64,000 nt of DNA from RGIG4140 sp045632845 (GTDB lineage Bacteria > Pseudomonadota > Alphaproteobacteria > CAAHEQ01 > UBA3637). Within the stretch, counting starts at the first letter, position 1; every line of letters begins with the position of its first letter. The position numbers were made by a program, and so were the translations under genes. This document shows positions 51,837 through 61,600 of this stretch, in pieces. Under the pieces are notes generated by a model. The model had not been told where the DNA came from, searched no databases, and saw nothing but the letters and a program-made list of their open reading frames with translations. The stretch is taken from assembly GCA_045632845.1 (NCBI GenBank), contig JAZQXL010000020.1, positions 111,403-175,402 on the forward strand, read 5' to 3'.

Positions 51837-52718
51837 ATGAAAAAAAATATAATAAAAAAAGATGATATTATAAAAAATTTATCGCACCAAATAGGTGTTT
51901 TACAAGAGGATAAAAATATCCTTGCGAAACAAGTTGTTGAAATTAACAAAGTGGTTGCAAATTTGTTTATCTCACAAAACCATTTAGAGGCTATTAATAA
52001 AGAACAGCAAATGGTTATGGCTAATGTGAGTCATGAATTAAGAACACCTCTTAATGCAATTCTTGGATTCGCTCAAGTGATGAGAGATGAGGTTTTTGGC
52101 CCTATAGAAAATAAAAATTACAAAGAATATATTAGGTTTATTTTGTTAAATTCGGAGCACTTATTATCACTAATCAATGAGGTTTTAGATTTGTCCAAGA
52201 TTCAAGCAAATAAAATGTTGTTGTACGAAACAAACATCAATTTAAAAAGACTATTGGAAGATTGTATTTTTATTGCCTTGCAGTTTGACACAAAATCTAA
52301 AAGAAATATTATATTACATCAAATGCCGCAAATTGTTTTAAAAGCGGATGAAAAACTTATGAAACAGGTGTTTTTGAATGTTTTATCCAATGCAGTAAAA
52401 TTCACAAAACGGGATGGAAAAATAGATGTTTATGTAAAGCAAACAGAATTCGGGATTCGTTTGGTTTTTAAAGATAATGGAATTGGAATTCCAAAAGAAA
52501 AAATAAATAAACTTTTTCAGCCATTTGAACAAATTGAAAATGTTTTATCCAGGGCGCATAAGGGGTCGGGATTAGGACTTGTATTAGTTAAAAAAATGGT
52601 TATACTACATGGAGGACGAGTTGAAATAGAAACGTTATCACCCAGAGGGGTTGCTGTTTTGATTGATTTGCCCCAAACAAGAATTGTTTTGTTAGGAGAT
52701 AAAAATGAAATTTCTTAA
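51837..52718 (+). CDS. Soluble PleC/DivJ-like sensor histidine kinase
   Basis: The 293-residue protein lacks membrane helices. An N-terminal coiled coil (about 10-55) leads to HisKA with ANVSHELRTPLNAILGFAQVM (His about 66) and the DEVFGPIENKNYKEY insert typical of alphaproteobacterial PleC/DivJ/PdhS kinases, then HATPase with N-box NVLSNAVKFTKRDG, DNGIGIP and GSGLGLVLVKKM. No sensory domain is present, so it may be activated by a partner. It overlaps the following binding-protein gene by 14 bases. The last ~12 residues end with NEIS. Confidence 0.9.
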   Translation: MKKNIIKKDDIIKNLSHQIGVLQEDKNILAKQVVEINKVVANLFISQNHLEAINKEQQMVMANVSHELRTPLNAILGFAQVMRDEVFGPIENKNYKEYIRFILLNSEHLLSLINEVLDLSKIQANKMLLYETNINLKRLLEDCIFIALQFDTKSKRNIILHQMPQIVLKADEKLMKQVFLNVLSNAVKFTKRDGKIDVYVKQTEFGIRLVFKDNGIGIPKEKINKLFQPFEQIENVLSRAHKGSGLGLVLVKKMVILHGGRVEIETLSPRGVAVLIDLPQTRIVLLGDKNEIS

Positions 52719-53727
52719 AATTGGTTTAATGGTAATATCTGTTTTTGCTTTTTCAAATTTAGGTTATGCAAAAAAAACAAAAAATGAATATATTGAAGCA
52801 GAACAACAAGTTGTAGTTAAACGCCAAAAAGTATGTAATATTGTGTGTGGATGCCAAAAACCAATTCGTGTTGCAGGTTTTGTGACAAATCCACCATTTG
52901 GATGGGCAACAAGTATTGTGTATAAAGGCAAAGATAAGTATATCACAAATGGGTATGGGATAGACTTGTTTTTTAAAATGGCCCAAGAGTTAAATTACAA
53001 AACTGAAAATGTCGGTTTCCCATCTTATCAAACAGCATTAAAAGAATTAAGACGTGGACGAGTCGATGTGATCGCTGGTGTTTATTATAATAAAAATAAT
53101 TTGGGTGTTGGGATGGATTTGTTGTTCCCAAGTTTTATGGAAAATCCAATTATTCCTATTTATCTTAAAGGAAAAGAGAAAAACATCAAAACATTTGCTG
53201 ATTTAAAAGGGTTGAAAGGTGTTGTTAGACAAGAAGAGATGATTTATCCACTTGTTTATAGACAACTTCTTCCTGGTACGGATCTTAAACAAGTTTCTGG
53301 TTCTAAAAGAGCGTTTAAATTACTGTTAGATGGACAAGCTGATTATATGTTGACCAGTCTTTATTCTGCAGAAGCTGAAATTCGACGTTTTAAATTAGTT
53401 GATAAGATTCAATTTTCATCAGTTGCATTGGAAAAGCCAAAACTCTTTTTTGTTTTTTCTGCAACATCTGGGTGCCAAGGGTTGAAAGAAAGTTTTTCAA
53501 AAAAATTAAAAGAACTTCAAGCTGATAATGCGTCTTATATGAATTATTTTATTAGTTATATCGATCAATGGGGTCAAGCTTTTAAAGATGAACCAGGTCT
53601 TTTAGAAACAACATCCGTTGAAAAGGAATCTGATACATCTAAGGATATAGAAAAACTTTTGACAACTGATAAAAATGAAGTTTCAGTTGAACAGCTTGAA
53701 GCACAAAAACAAGCAGAGAATAATTAA
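52705..53727 (+). CDS. Periplasmic solute-binding protein, family 3
   Basis: The 340-residue protein has a signal peptide (MKFLKIGLMVISVFAFSNLGYA) and a bacterial extracellular solute-binding fold: PIRVAGFVTNPPFGW, GYGIDLFFKMAQELNYKTENVGF, LKELRRGRVDVIAG and LLDGQADYMLTSLYSAEAEIRR. Family 3 members usually bind amino acids. It has four Cys in a CNIVCGC cluster near the start and an acidic C-terminal tail (about 300-340). No permease or ATPase genes adjoin; instead it overlaps a histidine kinase gene, so it may act in sensing. The ribosome-binding site GGAGAT is inside the kinase gene. Confidence 0.8.
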   Translation: MKFLKIGLMVISVFAFSNLGYAKKTKNEYIEAEQQVVVKRQKVCNIVCGCQKPIRVAGFVTNPPFGWATSIVYKGKDKYITNGYGIDLFFKMAQELNYKTENVGFPSYQTALKELRRGRVDVIAGVYYNKNNLGVGMDLLFPSFMENPIIPIYLKGKEKNIKTFADLKGLKGVVRQEEMIYPLVYRQLLPGTDLKQVSGSKRAFKLLLDGQADYMLTSLYSAEAEIRRFKLVDKIQFSSVALEKPKLFFVFSATSGCQGLKESFSKKLKELQADNASYMNYFISYIDQWGQAFKDEPGLLETTSVEKESDTSKDIEKLLTTDKNEVSVEQLEAQKQAENN

Positions 53728-53755
53728 AAAAAGGCGAGTTATTCGCCTTTTTTTG
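53724..53755. terminator. Bidirectional terminator between the binding-protein gene and rdgB
   Basis: AAAAAAAGGCGA / TCGCCTTTTTTT with a 5-base loop. It covers the rdgB stop. Confidence 0.9.
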
Positions 53756-54329
53756 TTTTTAAGAATTCATAGACTTTGCTAATAGATTGGGATCGATGAG
53801 ATATTTTGTTTTTTGTAGATTCATCAATATGTCCCAATGTTGTTTCAAATCCGTTTGGAATAAATATTGGATCATATCCAAACCCATTTGTTCCGCTTGG
53901 TTCTAAAGCGATTTTTCCATGCATATATCCTTTAAAAACATAATATTCATCTTCTGAATAAGCTAAAACCATAACGCTTGTGTAAAAAGCATTTCTAGAT
54001 TTATCTTGAGAAAGTTGTTCGTTTATATATTTGAATGTTTCTGGATATCCACCATGAGCTGCTGCAAATCTGGCAGAATAGACCCCAGGAGCGCCATCTA
54101 ATCCTTCAATTGAAAGGCCGGCATCTTCTGCTAAAACAGGTTTTCCAAGGGCTTTAACACCCGCAATCGCTTTGATTAAAGCATTTTCTTCAAATGTTTC
54201 ACCTGTCTCGTCCACTTCTGGTAAATTGCAATCATCCCCGCCGATAACAGATATGTTTAAAGGGGATAGAATTTTACTTACTTCATCTAATTTGTGCACA
54301 TTGTGTGTTGCAAAAACAATTGTTTCCAT
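53739..54329 (-). CDS. rdgB: Non-canonical purine NTP pyrophosphatase RdgB (HAM1)
   Basis: RdgB hydrolyses ITP, dITP and XTP to keep them out of nucleic acids. The 196-residue protein has FATHNVHKLDEV, TGETFEENALIKA, VLAEDAGLSIEGLDGAPGVYSARFA and GTNGFGYDPIF. The usual DDSGL motif reads EDAGL here. It overlaps rph by one base. RdgB next to Rph is a common alphaproteobacterial pair. Confidence 0.95.
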   Translation of the reverse strand: METIVFATHNVHKLDEVSKILSPLNISVIGGDDCNLPEVDETGETFEENALIKAIAGVKALGKPVLAEDAGLSIEGLDGAPGVYSARFAAAHGGYPETFKYINEQLSQDKSRNAFYTSVMVLAYSEDEYYVFKGYMHGKIALEPSGTNGFGYDPIFIPNGFETTLGHIDESTKNKISHRSQSISKVYEFLKTKKGE

Positions 54330-55048
54330 TAGTTAACCCCCAAGACTTCTTTTTGTTTTTGAATAAGTTCTTTTGTTCCTTTTTCTGCTAATTGTAACAA
54401 TTGTGAGAGTTCAGTAGCAGTAAATGATCCATGTTCAGCTGTTCCTTGAACTTCAATAATCGTATTTTTATCTGTCATAACAAAATTTGAATCTGTTTCA
54501 GCATTAGAATCTTCGATGTAATCTAAGTCTAACACAGGTACGCCTTGATAAATACCACAAGAAATAGCAGAGATAAATTGAGTAATAGGCATTGTTTTAA
54601 TTTTGCCTTGAGCTAATAATTTTTGACAAGCTAAATAAAGTGCCACAAAACCACCTGTGATAGATGCTGTTCGGGTACCACCATCTGCTTGAATAACATC
54701 GCAGTCGACTTTGATATTGATATTTTCAATAGCACGTAAGTCAATCCCCGCTCTTAAAGCTCTGCCAATAAGACGTTGAATTTCTTGAGTTCTGCCTGAT
54801 TGCCCTTTTTTTGCTTCTCGATCAACACGGGTGCCGGTTGCCCTTGGAATCATGCCGTATTCCGCAGTTACCCATCCTTGTCCTGAGTTTTTAAGCCATG
54901 TTGGAACTTTTTCCTCAACAGTAGCTGTACAAATAACATGTGTGTCCCCTGCTTTAATCAAACAGGAACCTTCAGCATGTTTGTTAACATTAATTGTTAA
55001 TTCAATATCTCTTAATTGATTTGCTTCACGTTTTGATGGTCTTTGCAT
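54329..55048 (-). CDS. rph: Ribonuclease PH
   Basis: RNase PH trims tRNA 3' ends by phosphorolysis. The 239-residue protein starts MQRPSKREANQLRDI and has VEEKVPTWLKNSGQGWVTAEYGMIPRATGTR, RTQEIQRLIGRALRA and VDCDVIQADGGTRTASITGG with the catalytic Asp. It has a strong promoter and is divergent to grpE; hrcA, often between them in alphaproteobacteria, is absent. Confidence 0.97.
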   Translation of the reverse strand: MQRPSKREANQLRDIELTINVNKHAEGSCLIKAGDTHVICTATVEEKVPTWLKNSGQGWVTAEYGMIPRATGTRVDREAKKGQSGRTQEIQRLIGRALRAGIDLRAIENINIKVDCDVIQADGGTRTASITGGFVALYLACQKLLAQGKIKTMPITQFISAISCGIYQGVPVLDLDYIEDSNAETDSNFVMTDKNTIIEVQGTAEHGSFTATELSQLLQLAEKGTKELIQKQKEVLGVN

Positions 55049-55080
55049 GGTAACTCCTTAACTAGTTGTAAATTGACAAG

Positions 55081-55109
55081 ATTATATGCATTTTAAAGAC
55101 TCTTATCAA
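55081..55109 (-). promoter_or_regulatory. Predicted promoter of rph-rdgB
   Basis: Minus strand: TTGATA, 17 bases, TATAAT, about 30 bases upstream of rph. Confidence 0.7.
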
Positions 55110-55139
55110 GTTATTTTTCAAAAGAATCAGCCTTTCCCT

Positions 55140-55169
55140 CTTGATTTTTAGAAGAAAAACATCTACATA
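55140..55169 (+). promoter_or_regulatory. Candidate heat-shock (RpoH-type) promoter of grpE
   Basis: CTTGATT, 17 bases, TACATATA. The CTTG start of the -35 box is a feature of alphaproteobacterial RpoH promoters, but the match is partial. Confidence 0.4.
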
Positions 55170-55211
55170 TAGACATATTCGTTTTATTGGTTAAAATATG
55201 GAGTTTATTTT

Positions 55212-55808
55212 ATGAATAAAAAAACAAAAACCCCACAAGAGGATGTTTCTTCTGTTTTAAAAAACACAGCAACAGAAATTGAAGAACCTGTTGCTGAAGA
55301 AAATAAAGAACCTCAAGAAAATGTTGAAGCAGCTTTGGTTGAAGAAGTTCAAAAATGGAAAGATTTGGCTTTGCGTTCACAAGCCGAAATGGAAAATTTA
55401 AGAAAAAGAACACAAATTGATGTTGAAAAGGCACATAAATACGCCATTGTTTCTTTTGCAAAAGAATTATTAAACGTAGCAGATTGTTTAAATGGCGCTG
55501 TTAGTCATGCAGAAAAAGGGATTGAAACATTAAGACAATCTGGAAATGAAGAATGCGTTGCTTTTTTAGAAAACTTACTTAAAGGTGTTCAAATGACAGA
55601 AAAACAACTTATGACTGCATTTGAAAAAAATGGAGTTCAAAAAATGCAATCTTTAGGTGTTGTTTTTGATCCAAATTTGCACAAAGTTATTCAAGAAATT
55701 GAAGATGACACAAAAGAAGCTGGAACAATTGTTCAAGAATTGCAAACTGGATACACAATTTCAGGTGATAGAGTGTTGCGTGAAGCAATGGTAATCGTGT
55801 CAAAATAA
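55212..55808 (+). CDS. grpE: Heat-shock nucleotide exchange factor GrpE
   Basis: GrpE releases ADP from DnaK. The 198-residue protein has an N-terminal Glu-rich disordered part (about 1-50), the coiled coil with LRSQAEMENLRKRTQIDVEKA (about 58-78), and the C-terminal wing GVVFDPNLHKVIQEIEDD followed by LQTGYTISGDRVLREAMVIV. Start by an AATATGG-type weak ribosome-binding site (GGAG 8 bases before ATG). Terminator follows. Confidence 0.95.
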   Translation: MNKKTKTPQEDVSSVLKNTATEIEEPVAEENKEPQENVEAALVEEVQKWKDLALRSQAEMENLRKRTQIDVEKAHKYAIVSFAKELLNVADCLNGAVSHAEKGIETLRQSGNEECVAFLENLLKGVQMTEKQLMTAFEKNGVQKMQSLGVVFDPNLHKVIQEIEDDTKEAGTIVQELQTGYTISGDRVLREAMVIVSK

Positions 55809-55824
55809 TGTTTTTATTTTCAAT

Positions 55825-55861
55825 AAAAAGGGGTGTGTTTGTTTTTACACCTCTTTTTTTT
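55825..55861 (+). terminator. Terminator after grpE
   Basis: AAAAAGGGGTGT / ACACCTCTTTTT (one mismatch) around a loop of about 9 bases, with a long T run. Confidence 0.85.
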
Positions 55862-55890
55862 ATTTTTTCTAACAAAAACAAAGAAAAAAC

Positions 55891-55918
55891 TTGATAATTA
55901 ATTAAAAATTTGTATACT
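55891..55918 (+). promoter_or_regulatory. Predicted promoter of adhE
   Basis: TTGATA, 16 bases, TATACT, about 35 bases before the start codon. Confidence 0.65.
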
Positions 55919-55954
55919 TTTGCTGAAATGTGAAATTTATATGACGGAGGATTT

Positions 55955-58558
55955 ATGGTAGATATTACAGAAGAACAAAAAACCGTTGTGGATGGTATTG
56001 TTGCAAAAGTCAAAAAAGCGCAAGCAGAATTTGCAACATTTTCTCAAGAACAGGTTGATAAAATTTTTAAAGCAGCATCTATTGCTGCATGTGCCGCTCG
56101 TATTCCTTTAGCTCAAATGGCTGTTAAAGAAACGGGGATGGGTATTGTTGAAGATAAAGTGATTAAAAACCACTTTGCAGCAGAATATATTTTTAACGCT
56201 TACAAAAACGAAAAAACTTGTGGCGTTATTTGTTCTGATTCTGAACATGGTTTTACAAAAATTGCTGAACCAGTTGGTGTTATTGCAGGGATTGTTCCTA
56301 CAACAAACCCAACATCAACAGCTATTTTTAAAGCTTTGATTTCTTTAAAAACACGTAATGGTATCATTTTTGCACCACACCCACGTGCAAAGGGTTGTAC
56401 AAACGAAGCAGCTCGTATTGTTTTAGAAGCTGCAGTTAAAGCAGGTGCGCCAAAAGATATTATTGGTTGGTTAGATGAAATTACACCAGCTGTAACAGGT
56501 TATTTGATGGGGCATAAAGACATTTCTTTAATCTTGGCAACAGGCGGTCCAGGAATGGTTAAAGCTGCTTACAGTTCAGGTACACCAGCAATTGGTGTGG
56601 GTGCAGGTAACACACCAGTTATCATTGATGAAACAGCTGATATGAAAATGGCTGTTAGCAGTGTTATTATGAGTAAAACTTTTGACAATGGTATGATCTG
56701 TGCTTCAGAACAAGCCGTTGTTGCGTTAGAAAGTGTTTACGACGATGTTAAAGCTGAATTTGAAAAACGTGGCTGTGTTTTCTTGTCAGAAAAAGACAGA
56801 AAGAAATTGAAAAATGTTATTTTTGTTGATGGTAAATTAAATGCAGGAATTGTTGGTCAACCTGCATACAAAATTGCTGAAATGGCGGGAATTAAAGTTC
56901 CATTTGAAACAAAAGTTTTGATTGCAGAATCTGAAGAAATTTGTGATGCAAACCCATTTGCTCATGAAAAATTATCTCCAGTTTTAGGATTCTTTAAAGC
57001 AAAAACATTTGAAGAAGCTGTTAAAATGGCTCAAGAACTGATTGTTTTAGGTGGTGCTGGACATACTTCAGTTTTATACACATCTGAAAAGAACAGAGAT
57101 AGAATAGCTTTGTTCTCAGACACATTAACAACTGCTAGAACACTTATCAATATGCCAGCTTCACAAGGTGCTATTGGTGATTTGTATAACTTTAAATTAG
57201 CTCCATCATTGACTTTAGGTTGTGGTTCATGGGGTGGAAACGCAGTGAGCGAAAATATAGGAGTGAAACATTTAATGAATATTAAATCAGTTGCAGAACG
57301 TCGTGAAAATATGTTGTGGTTTAAAACACCTGAAAAAATCTATTTCAAACGTGGTTGTTTAGATTTTGCTTTGGCTGAATTACAAGGTCATAAAAAGGCA
57401 TTTATTGTTACAGACAGCACAATGACAAAGATTGGTGTAACAGCAAGGGTTGCTGGTGTTTTGGAAAAGAATGGTATGACATATCAAGTCTTTGATCAAG
57501 TAAAACCAGACCCAGATTTGTCCACAATTGATGTTATTTTAGATCAAGTTAAACGTTTTGAACCAGATGTATTTGTTGCAATCGGTGGTGGTTCACCAAT
57601 GGATGCTACAAAAATTGTTTGGTTGATGTATGAACACCCAGAATTGGAATTTGCAGATATTGCTATGCGCTTTATTGATATTCGCAAAAAAATTGTTGAA
57701 TTCCCTAAATTGCAAAAGTCAAAAATGGTTGCAATTCCAACAACATCTGGTACAGGTTCTGAAGTAACTCCATTTACAGTTATTACAGACGACAAAACAA
57801 ACCAAAAATACCCAATTACAGACTATGAAATTTTGCCAAATATGGCTATTGTTGATCCAGATTTAGCAATGAGTATGCCTAAAGGATTAACAGCATTTTC
57901 TGGTATTGACGTTTTGACACACGCATTAGAAGCTTATACTTCAATTTTTGCAAACAACTTGTCAGATGGTCAAGCATTGGAAGCTGCACGTTTGGTCTTT
58001 AAATACTTGCCACGCTCATATCACAATGGTGCTGAAGATCCAAAAGCACGTGAAAAAATGCACTATGCTGCAACACTTGCTGGTCAAGCATTTGCAAACG
58101 CTTTCTTAGGTTTGTGTCACTCAATGGCTCACAAATTGGGTGGTGAATTCCATGTTGCTCACGGTTTGGCAAACGCATTGTTGTTGCCATATGTTGTTAA
58201 ATATAATGCAACTGATAAACCAACAAAACAAGGAACTTTCCCACAATACAAATATCCATTTGTTAAAGCAAGATATGCAAGATTTGCAGATATCTTAGGT
58301 TTGACAGAAGGTGCTAAGGATGATGATGCAAAAGTTCAATGTTTGATTGATGCAATTCAACAATTAAAAGCTGAAATCAACATTCCAATGGCAATTAAAG
58401 ATGCTGGTGTTGATGAAAAAGCTTTTGTTGATTGTTTAGATGAATTGTCAGTAAAAGCATTTGATGACCAATGTACAGGCTGTAACGCTCGTTACCCATT
58501 GATCGAAGAAATCAAGGAATTATATTTAGAAGCTTACTATGGTAAACCTTTAAAATAA
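55955..58558 (+). CDS. adhE: Bifunctional aldehyde-alcohol dehydrogenase AdhE
   Basis: AdhE reduces acetyl-CoA to ethanol in fermentation. The 867-residue protein fuses an acetylating aldehyde dehydrogenase (about 1-445; catalytic Cys in NGMICASEQAV near 248, and GVGAGNTPV) to an iron-dependent alcohol dehydrogenase (about 455-867; GGGSPMDATKIVWLM, PTTSGTGSEVTPF, and the metal-binding HSMAHKLGGEFHVAHGLANALLLP). The gene is full length with GGAGG as ribosome-binding site and its own terminator. It implies anaerobic fermentative metabolism. Confidence 0.97.
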   Translation: MVDITEEQKTVVDGIVAKVKKAQAEFATFSQEQVDKIFKAASIAACAARIPLAQMAVKETGMGIVEDKVIKNHFAAEYIFNAYKNEKTCGVICSDSEHGFTKIAEPVGVIAGIVPTTNPTSTAIFKALISLKTRNGIIFAPHPRAKGCTNEAARIVLEAAVKAGAPKDIIGWLDEITPAVTGYLMGHKDISLILATGGPGMVKAAYSSGTPAIGVGAGNTPVIIDETADMKMAVSSVIMSKTFDNGMICASEQAVVALESVYDDVKAEFEKRGCVFLSEKDRKKLKNVIFVDGKLNAGIVGQPAYKIAEMAGIKVPFETKVLIAESEEICDANPFAHEKLSPVLGFFKAKTFEEAVKMAQELIVLGGAGHTSVLYTSEKNRDRIALFSDTLTTARTLINMPASQGAIGDLYNFKLAPSLTLGCGSWGGNAVSENIGVKHLMNIKSVAERRENMLWFKTPEKIYFKRGCLDFALAELQGHKKAFIVTDSTMTKIGVTARVAGVLEKNGMTYQVFDQVKPDPDLSTIDVILDQVKRFEPDVFVAIGGGSPMDATKIVWLMYEHPELEFADIAMRFIDIRKKIVEFPKLQKSKMVAIPTTSGTGSEVTPFTVITDDKTNQKYPITDYEILPNMAIVDPDLAMSMPKGLTAFSGIDVLTHALEAYTSIFANNLSDGQALEAARLVFKYLPRSYHNGAEDPKAREKMHYAATLAGQAFANAFLGLCHSMAHKLGGEFHVAHGLANALLLPYVVKYNATDKPTKQGTFPQYKYPFVKARYARFADILGLTEGAKDDDAKVQCLIDAIQQLKAEINIPMAIKDAGVDEKAFVDCLDELSVKAFDDQCTGCNARYPLIEEIKELYLEAYYGKPLK

Positions 58559-58579
58559 TTCTTGATAAAATGGAGGATA

Positions 58580-58609
58580 AAAACCCGTTCAGAAATGAAC
58601 GGGTTTTTT
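58580..58609 (+). terminator. Terminator after adhE
   Basis: AAAACCCGTTC / GAACGGGTTTT with a 6-base loop, then TTTTTTG. Confidence 0.92.
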
Positions 58610-58653
58610 GTTGTCTATAAATAGGATTGAAACAAAATTTAGCACAATTTAAG

Positions 58654-61600
58654 CTAAAATTTATATTTCAAAGAAGCTCGACCTGAGTGGTTTGTATAAT
58701 CACCTTTGAACAAGCCTTCATATTCTACAGCAACTTCTGTTTTTCTATTGATATCTAAACCAACACGAGCGCCGATTTCAATACCAAACTTATCAAGGTT
58801 TTCTGTGACAACATCATATCTAGCCCCATTAACAAGGGTAACTGAATTTTCCATATCAGGTTGGATAAAGTCGTATGTCACAGCAGCTCTAAGTTCTGGA
58901 TACCATGCAAGGCCTGGAGCCAATGTGTATCCAATTGTGTATTGAGCGCCAAAGATACCTGTTAAGATTTGACCGTCAGCAGCGCCAACTTTTTGGCCAG
59001 CATCATCAGTGTATCCATGTTGTTTGATATAGGTGTATCTTAAACCGGCTTCAGGTGAAATCACACCACTTGCCCAGTTGCCAATGACATAAGGGCCTAA
59101 TTTGCTACCCATCATAAATTGAGCACTAAGGGTGTCAACGTCATATTCAGCTTTAACATTGTGAGAAAATACTTCTTTATTTTCTTCATAAGCAGAACGA
59201 GTGTACAAGCCTAACCAATTAGCATAGAAACGTGATGGATTGTATTCCCCATAAACAGAAATTGTGTGAGATGTAATTTCTGTGTCGCGCTGAACGGCTG
59301 TACCATCAGCTGTTGTATGTGCATAAGCAACACCTAAACGGGTATTGTTTGAGATGTGACCATCAACCCCCATTGCAATACCTTGTGAATCGACGTCAAA
59401 GCCTTTTAGAGCATCAAATTTGGATTGACCATACATCCCGTGCACCCAAAGACGAGATTGCTTGTATGGGAATTTATAGAAGCGTCTACCCCTATGTGTA
59501 TAACTTGTTTTTTCCATTGAAGAATGGAGTTGTTTTGAAACAATATCAGATAAGCGTCTTGTAATTTCGGTTGAATGTGATTGAATAAGTGGTGAAACAT
59601 CAGGAGCAATACCGCTTAAAGCTTTTTGATATTCTTCAGAATCACAACCAACTCTTTGAGCTGCAATGTTGAGTGTTTCTTGAATAAGTTCAGCTTTTTC
59701 ATTCCCTTCCATCTTACCATATTCAACCCAAGCGTCATGGATACAGTCTCCATTTGGACAAATTGTAGGATTATAAGAAGGGGGTGTTGGATTATTTGGT
59801 TTATCTTCGGGTCGAGTTAATGTGTATTTACCATTTCCATCAGCTGTAATTGTATACATTTTGTTTTCGGCTATGGTTGTGAATTCACCAGAAACTGGAT
59901 TTTGAGAAGCATCTAAAATTTCAAATGTTTTTGATCCTGTTTCAAAGTGTTCTCCTGCAGCAACAAAGATTGTTAATGTATTATCACCAGACAATGAGAT
60001 ATTGTTAGCTGAAATTTTACCAAACTCCTTACCTGATTTTGCATTTACATGAGTTAATAATTCTGAACCATTTGAGAGTGTAATGTTGTCACCATAGAGT
60101 GTTGATTTTCCAATATCAATTCTGGAACCAGAAACATTAATTGTTCCAACTTTTGACCCATTTGAATTGATGATTCCTTTTGCCCAGTCAGAATGTTGGT
60201 GTAATTGCAAGTCACTGTTGTTAATATTAAGAATACCAGCGTTATAGACAGTTTCTTTGTCTGCAAATAAATGGTTAACATTGTTTGGAAGATTAAATTG
60301 ACCAGTTGTTTCGTTATAATAATCTAAATCAATGGTATCTTTTGCATTGTTGATGGTGAAAACACCTGTTGAATCATTGTAAATGGCGCTACCAAGTTGA
60401 GCTGTATTGCCACTAAAATGAGATTTGTTTGCATTGTTTAAAACGAATGTGGCTGAGTTATAAATCGCACCCCCATTTAAACCGCTGTTATTTTTAAATA
60501 TATCACCATTTGAAATGTACGTTCCTGTATTATGGATAGCTCCGCCATTTGAGCTTGAGTTATTGCCAACAAAAGAAGTTTCTTGTGATTGGATTGTGCC
60601 AGAGTTTACAACTCTTGCAAGTGTGTTTCTACCACTGAAAGATGCTACACCAGAGTTGAGGATTTGTTTGTCAACAATGACACCTTTAAGTGTCAGTTCA
60701 TCAGCATTTGAAATAGCTGTGTCAGATGTTGTATTTTGGATAACAACATTTTCTAACGCAACAGATCCTTTTTGGTTATCTATTGTTTGTTTAGCATTTG
60801 AAATAGTAACATTTTTAATTTCAAGAGAGGTATTGTCATTGTTCAAAGCAAAGAGCTTTTTACCATTTGCATCAATTGAACTGTCAGAAGCATTGTTTGT
60901 GGCCCCAAGAATTTGTTTTGACCCTGCAACTATTGTTCCAATAGATTCGGTGGTGCCAACTGTGTAAGACGCGCCTGTTCCTTCATCTTTCATCTGAAGA
61001 GTGGTATCCCCTTCATAGTTTGTTAAATATTCAAGAACAGTACCTTTAATTTCTGTTGCACCAACGGTTAATGTTTGATTTTTCGTTTCAAACTCGTACG
61101 CATATGGTGAAGCAGTATCTAACCAGGATTTTTTGATGTCTTTAAAGTAAGCATCTCCACCCAAAACATCTGATTGATATGAGATTGGTGTATTAAATGT
61201 TCCTGTTTGGTCAAGAACCGCTTTGATGATGTCATTACCCATCATATTCAAAGTAAGGTCTGAGAATCTATATGGTGCACCAGAAAGGACGAGTTTATCA
61301 GTACTCATTGTGACAGAACCATCAGCTTGTTGCGTAAAGAGAACATCAATGTTTAAAGAAGCATCTGATCCTGAAAGATTATTGAAATTAGCGATTGTTT
61401 CTTTAATGCTGTTATCTGCCAAATCAAGAGTGTTAGATCCTTCAATGTCATAGTTTCCTGAATAAGTACCACCACCTAATTCTAAGATACTGTCTTTAAA
61501 TGTAACTTTAGAAGCACCAGATTCGGTGGCAATATCAGAGGTTAATTTGTATTTTGCTTTATCAATTGTATTAGATGTGAGCAATGTTTGTGTTGGATCA

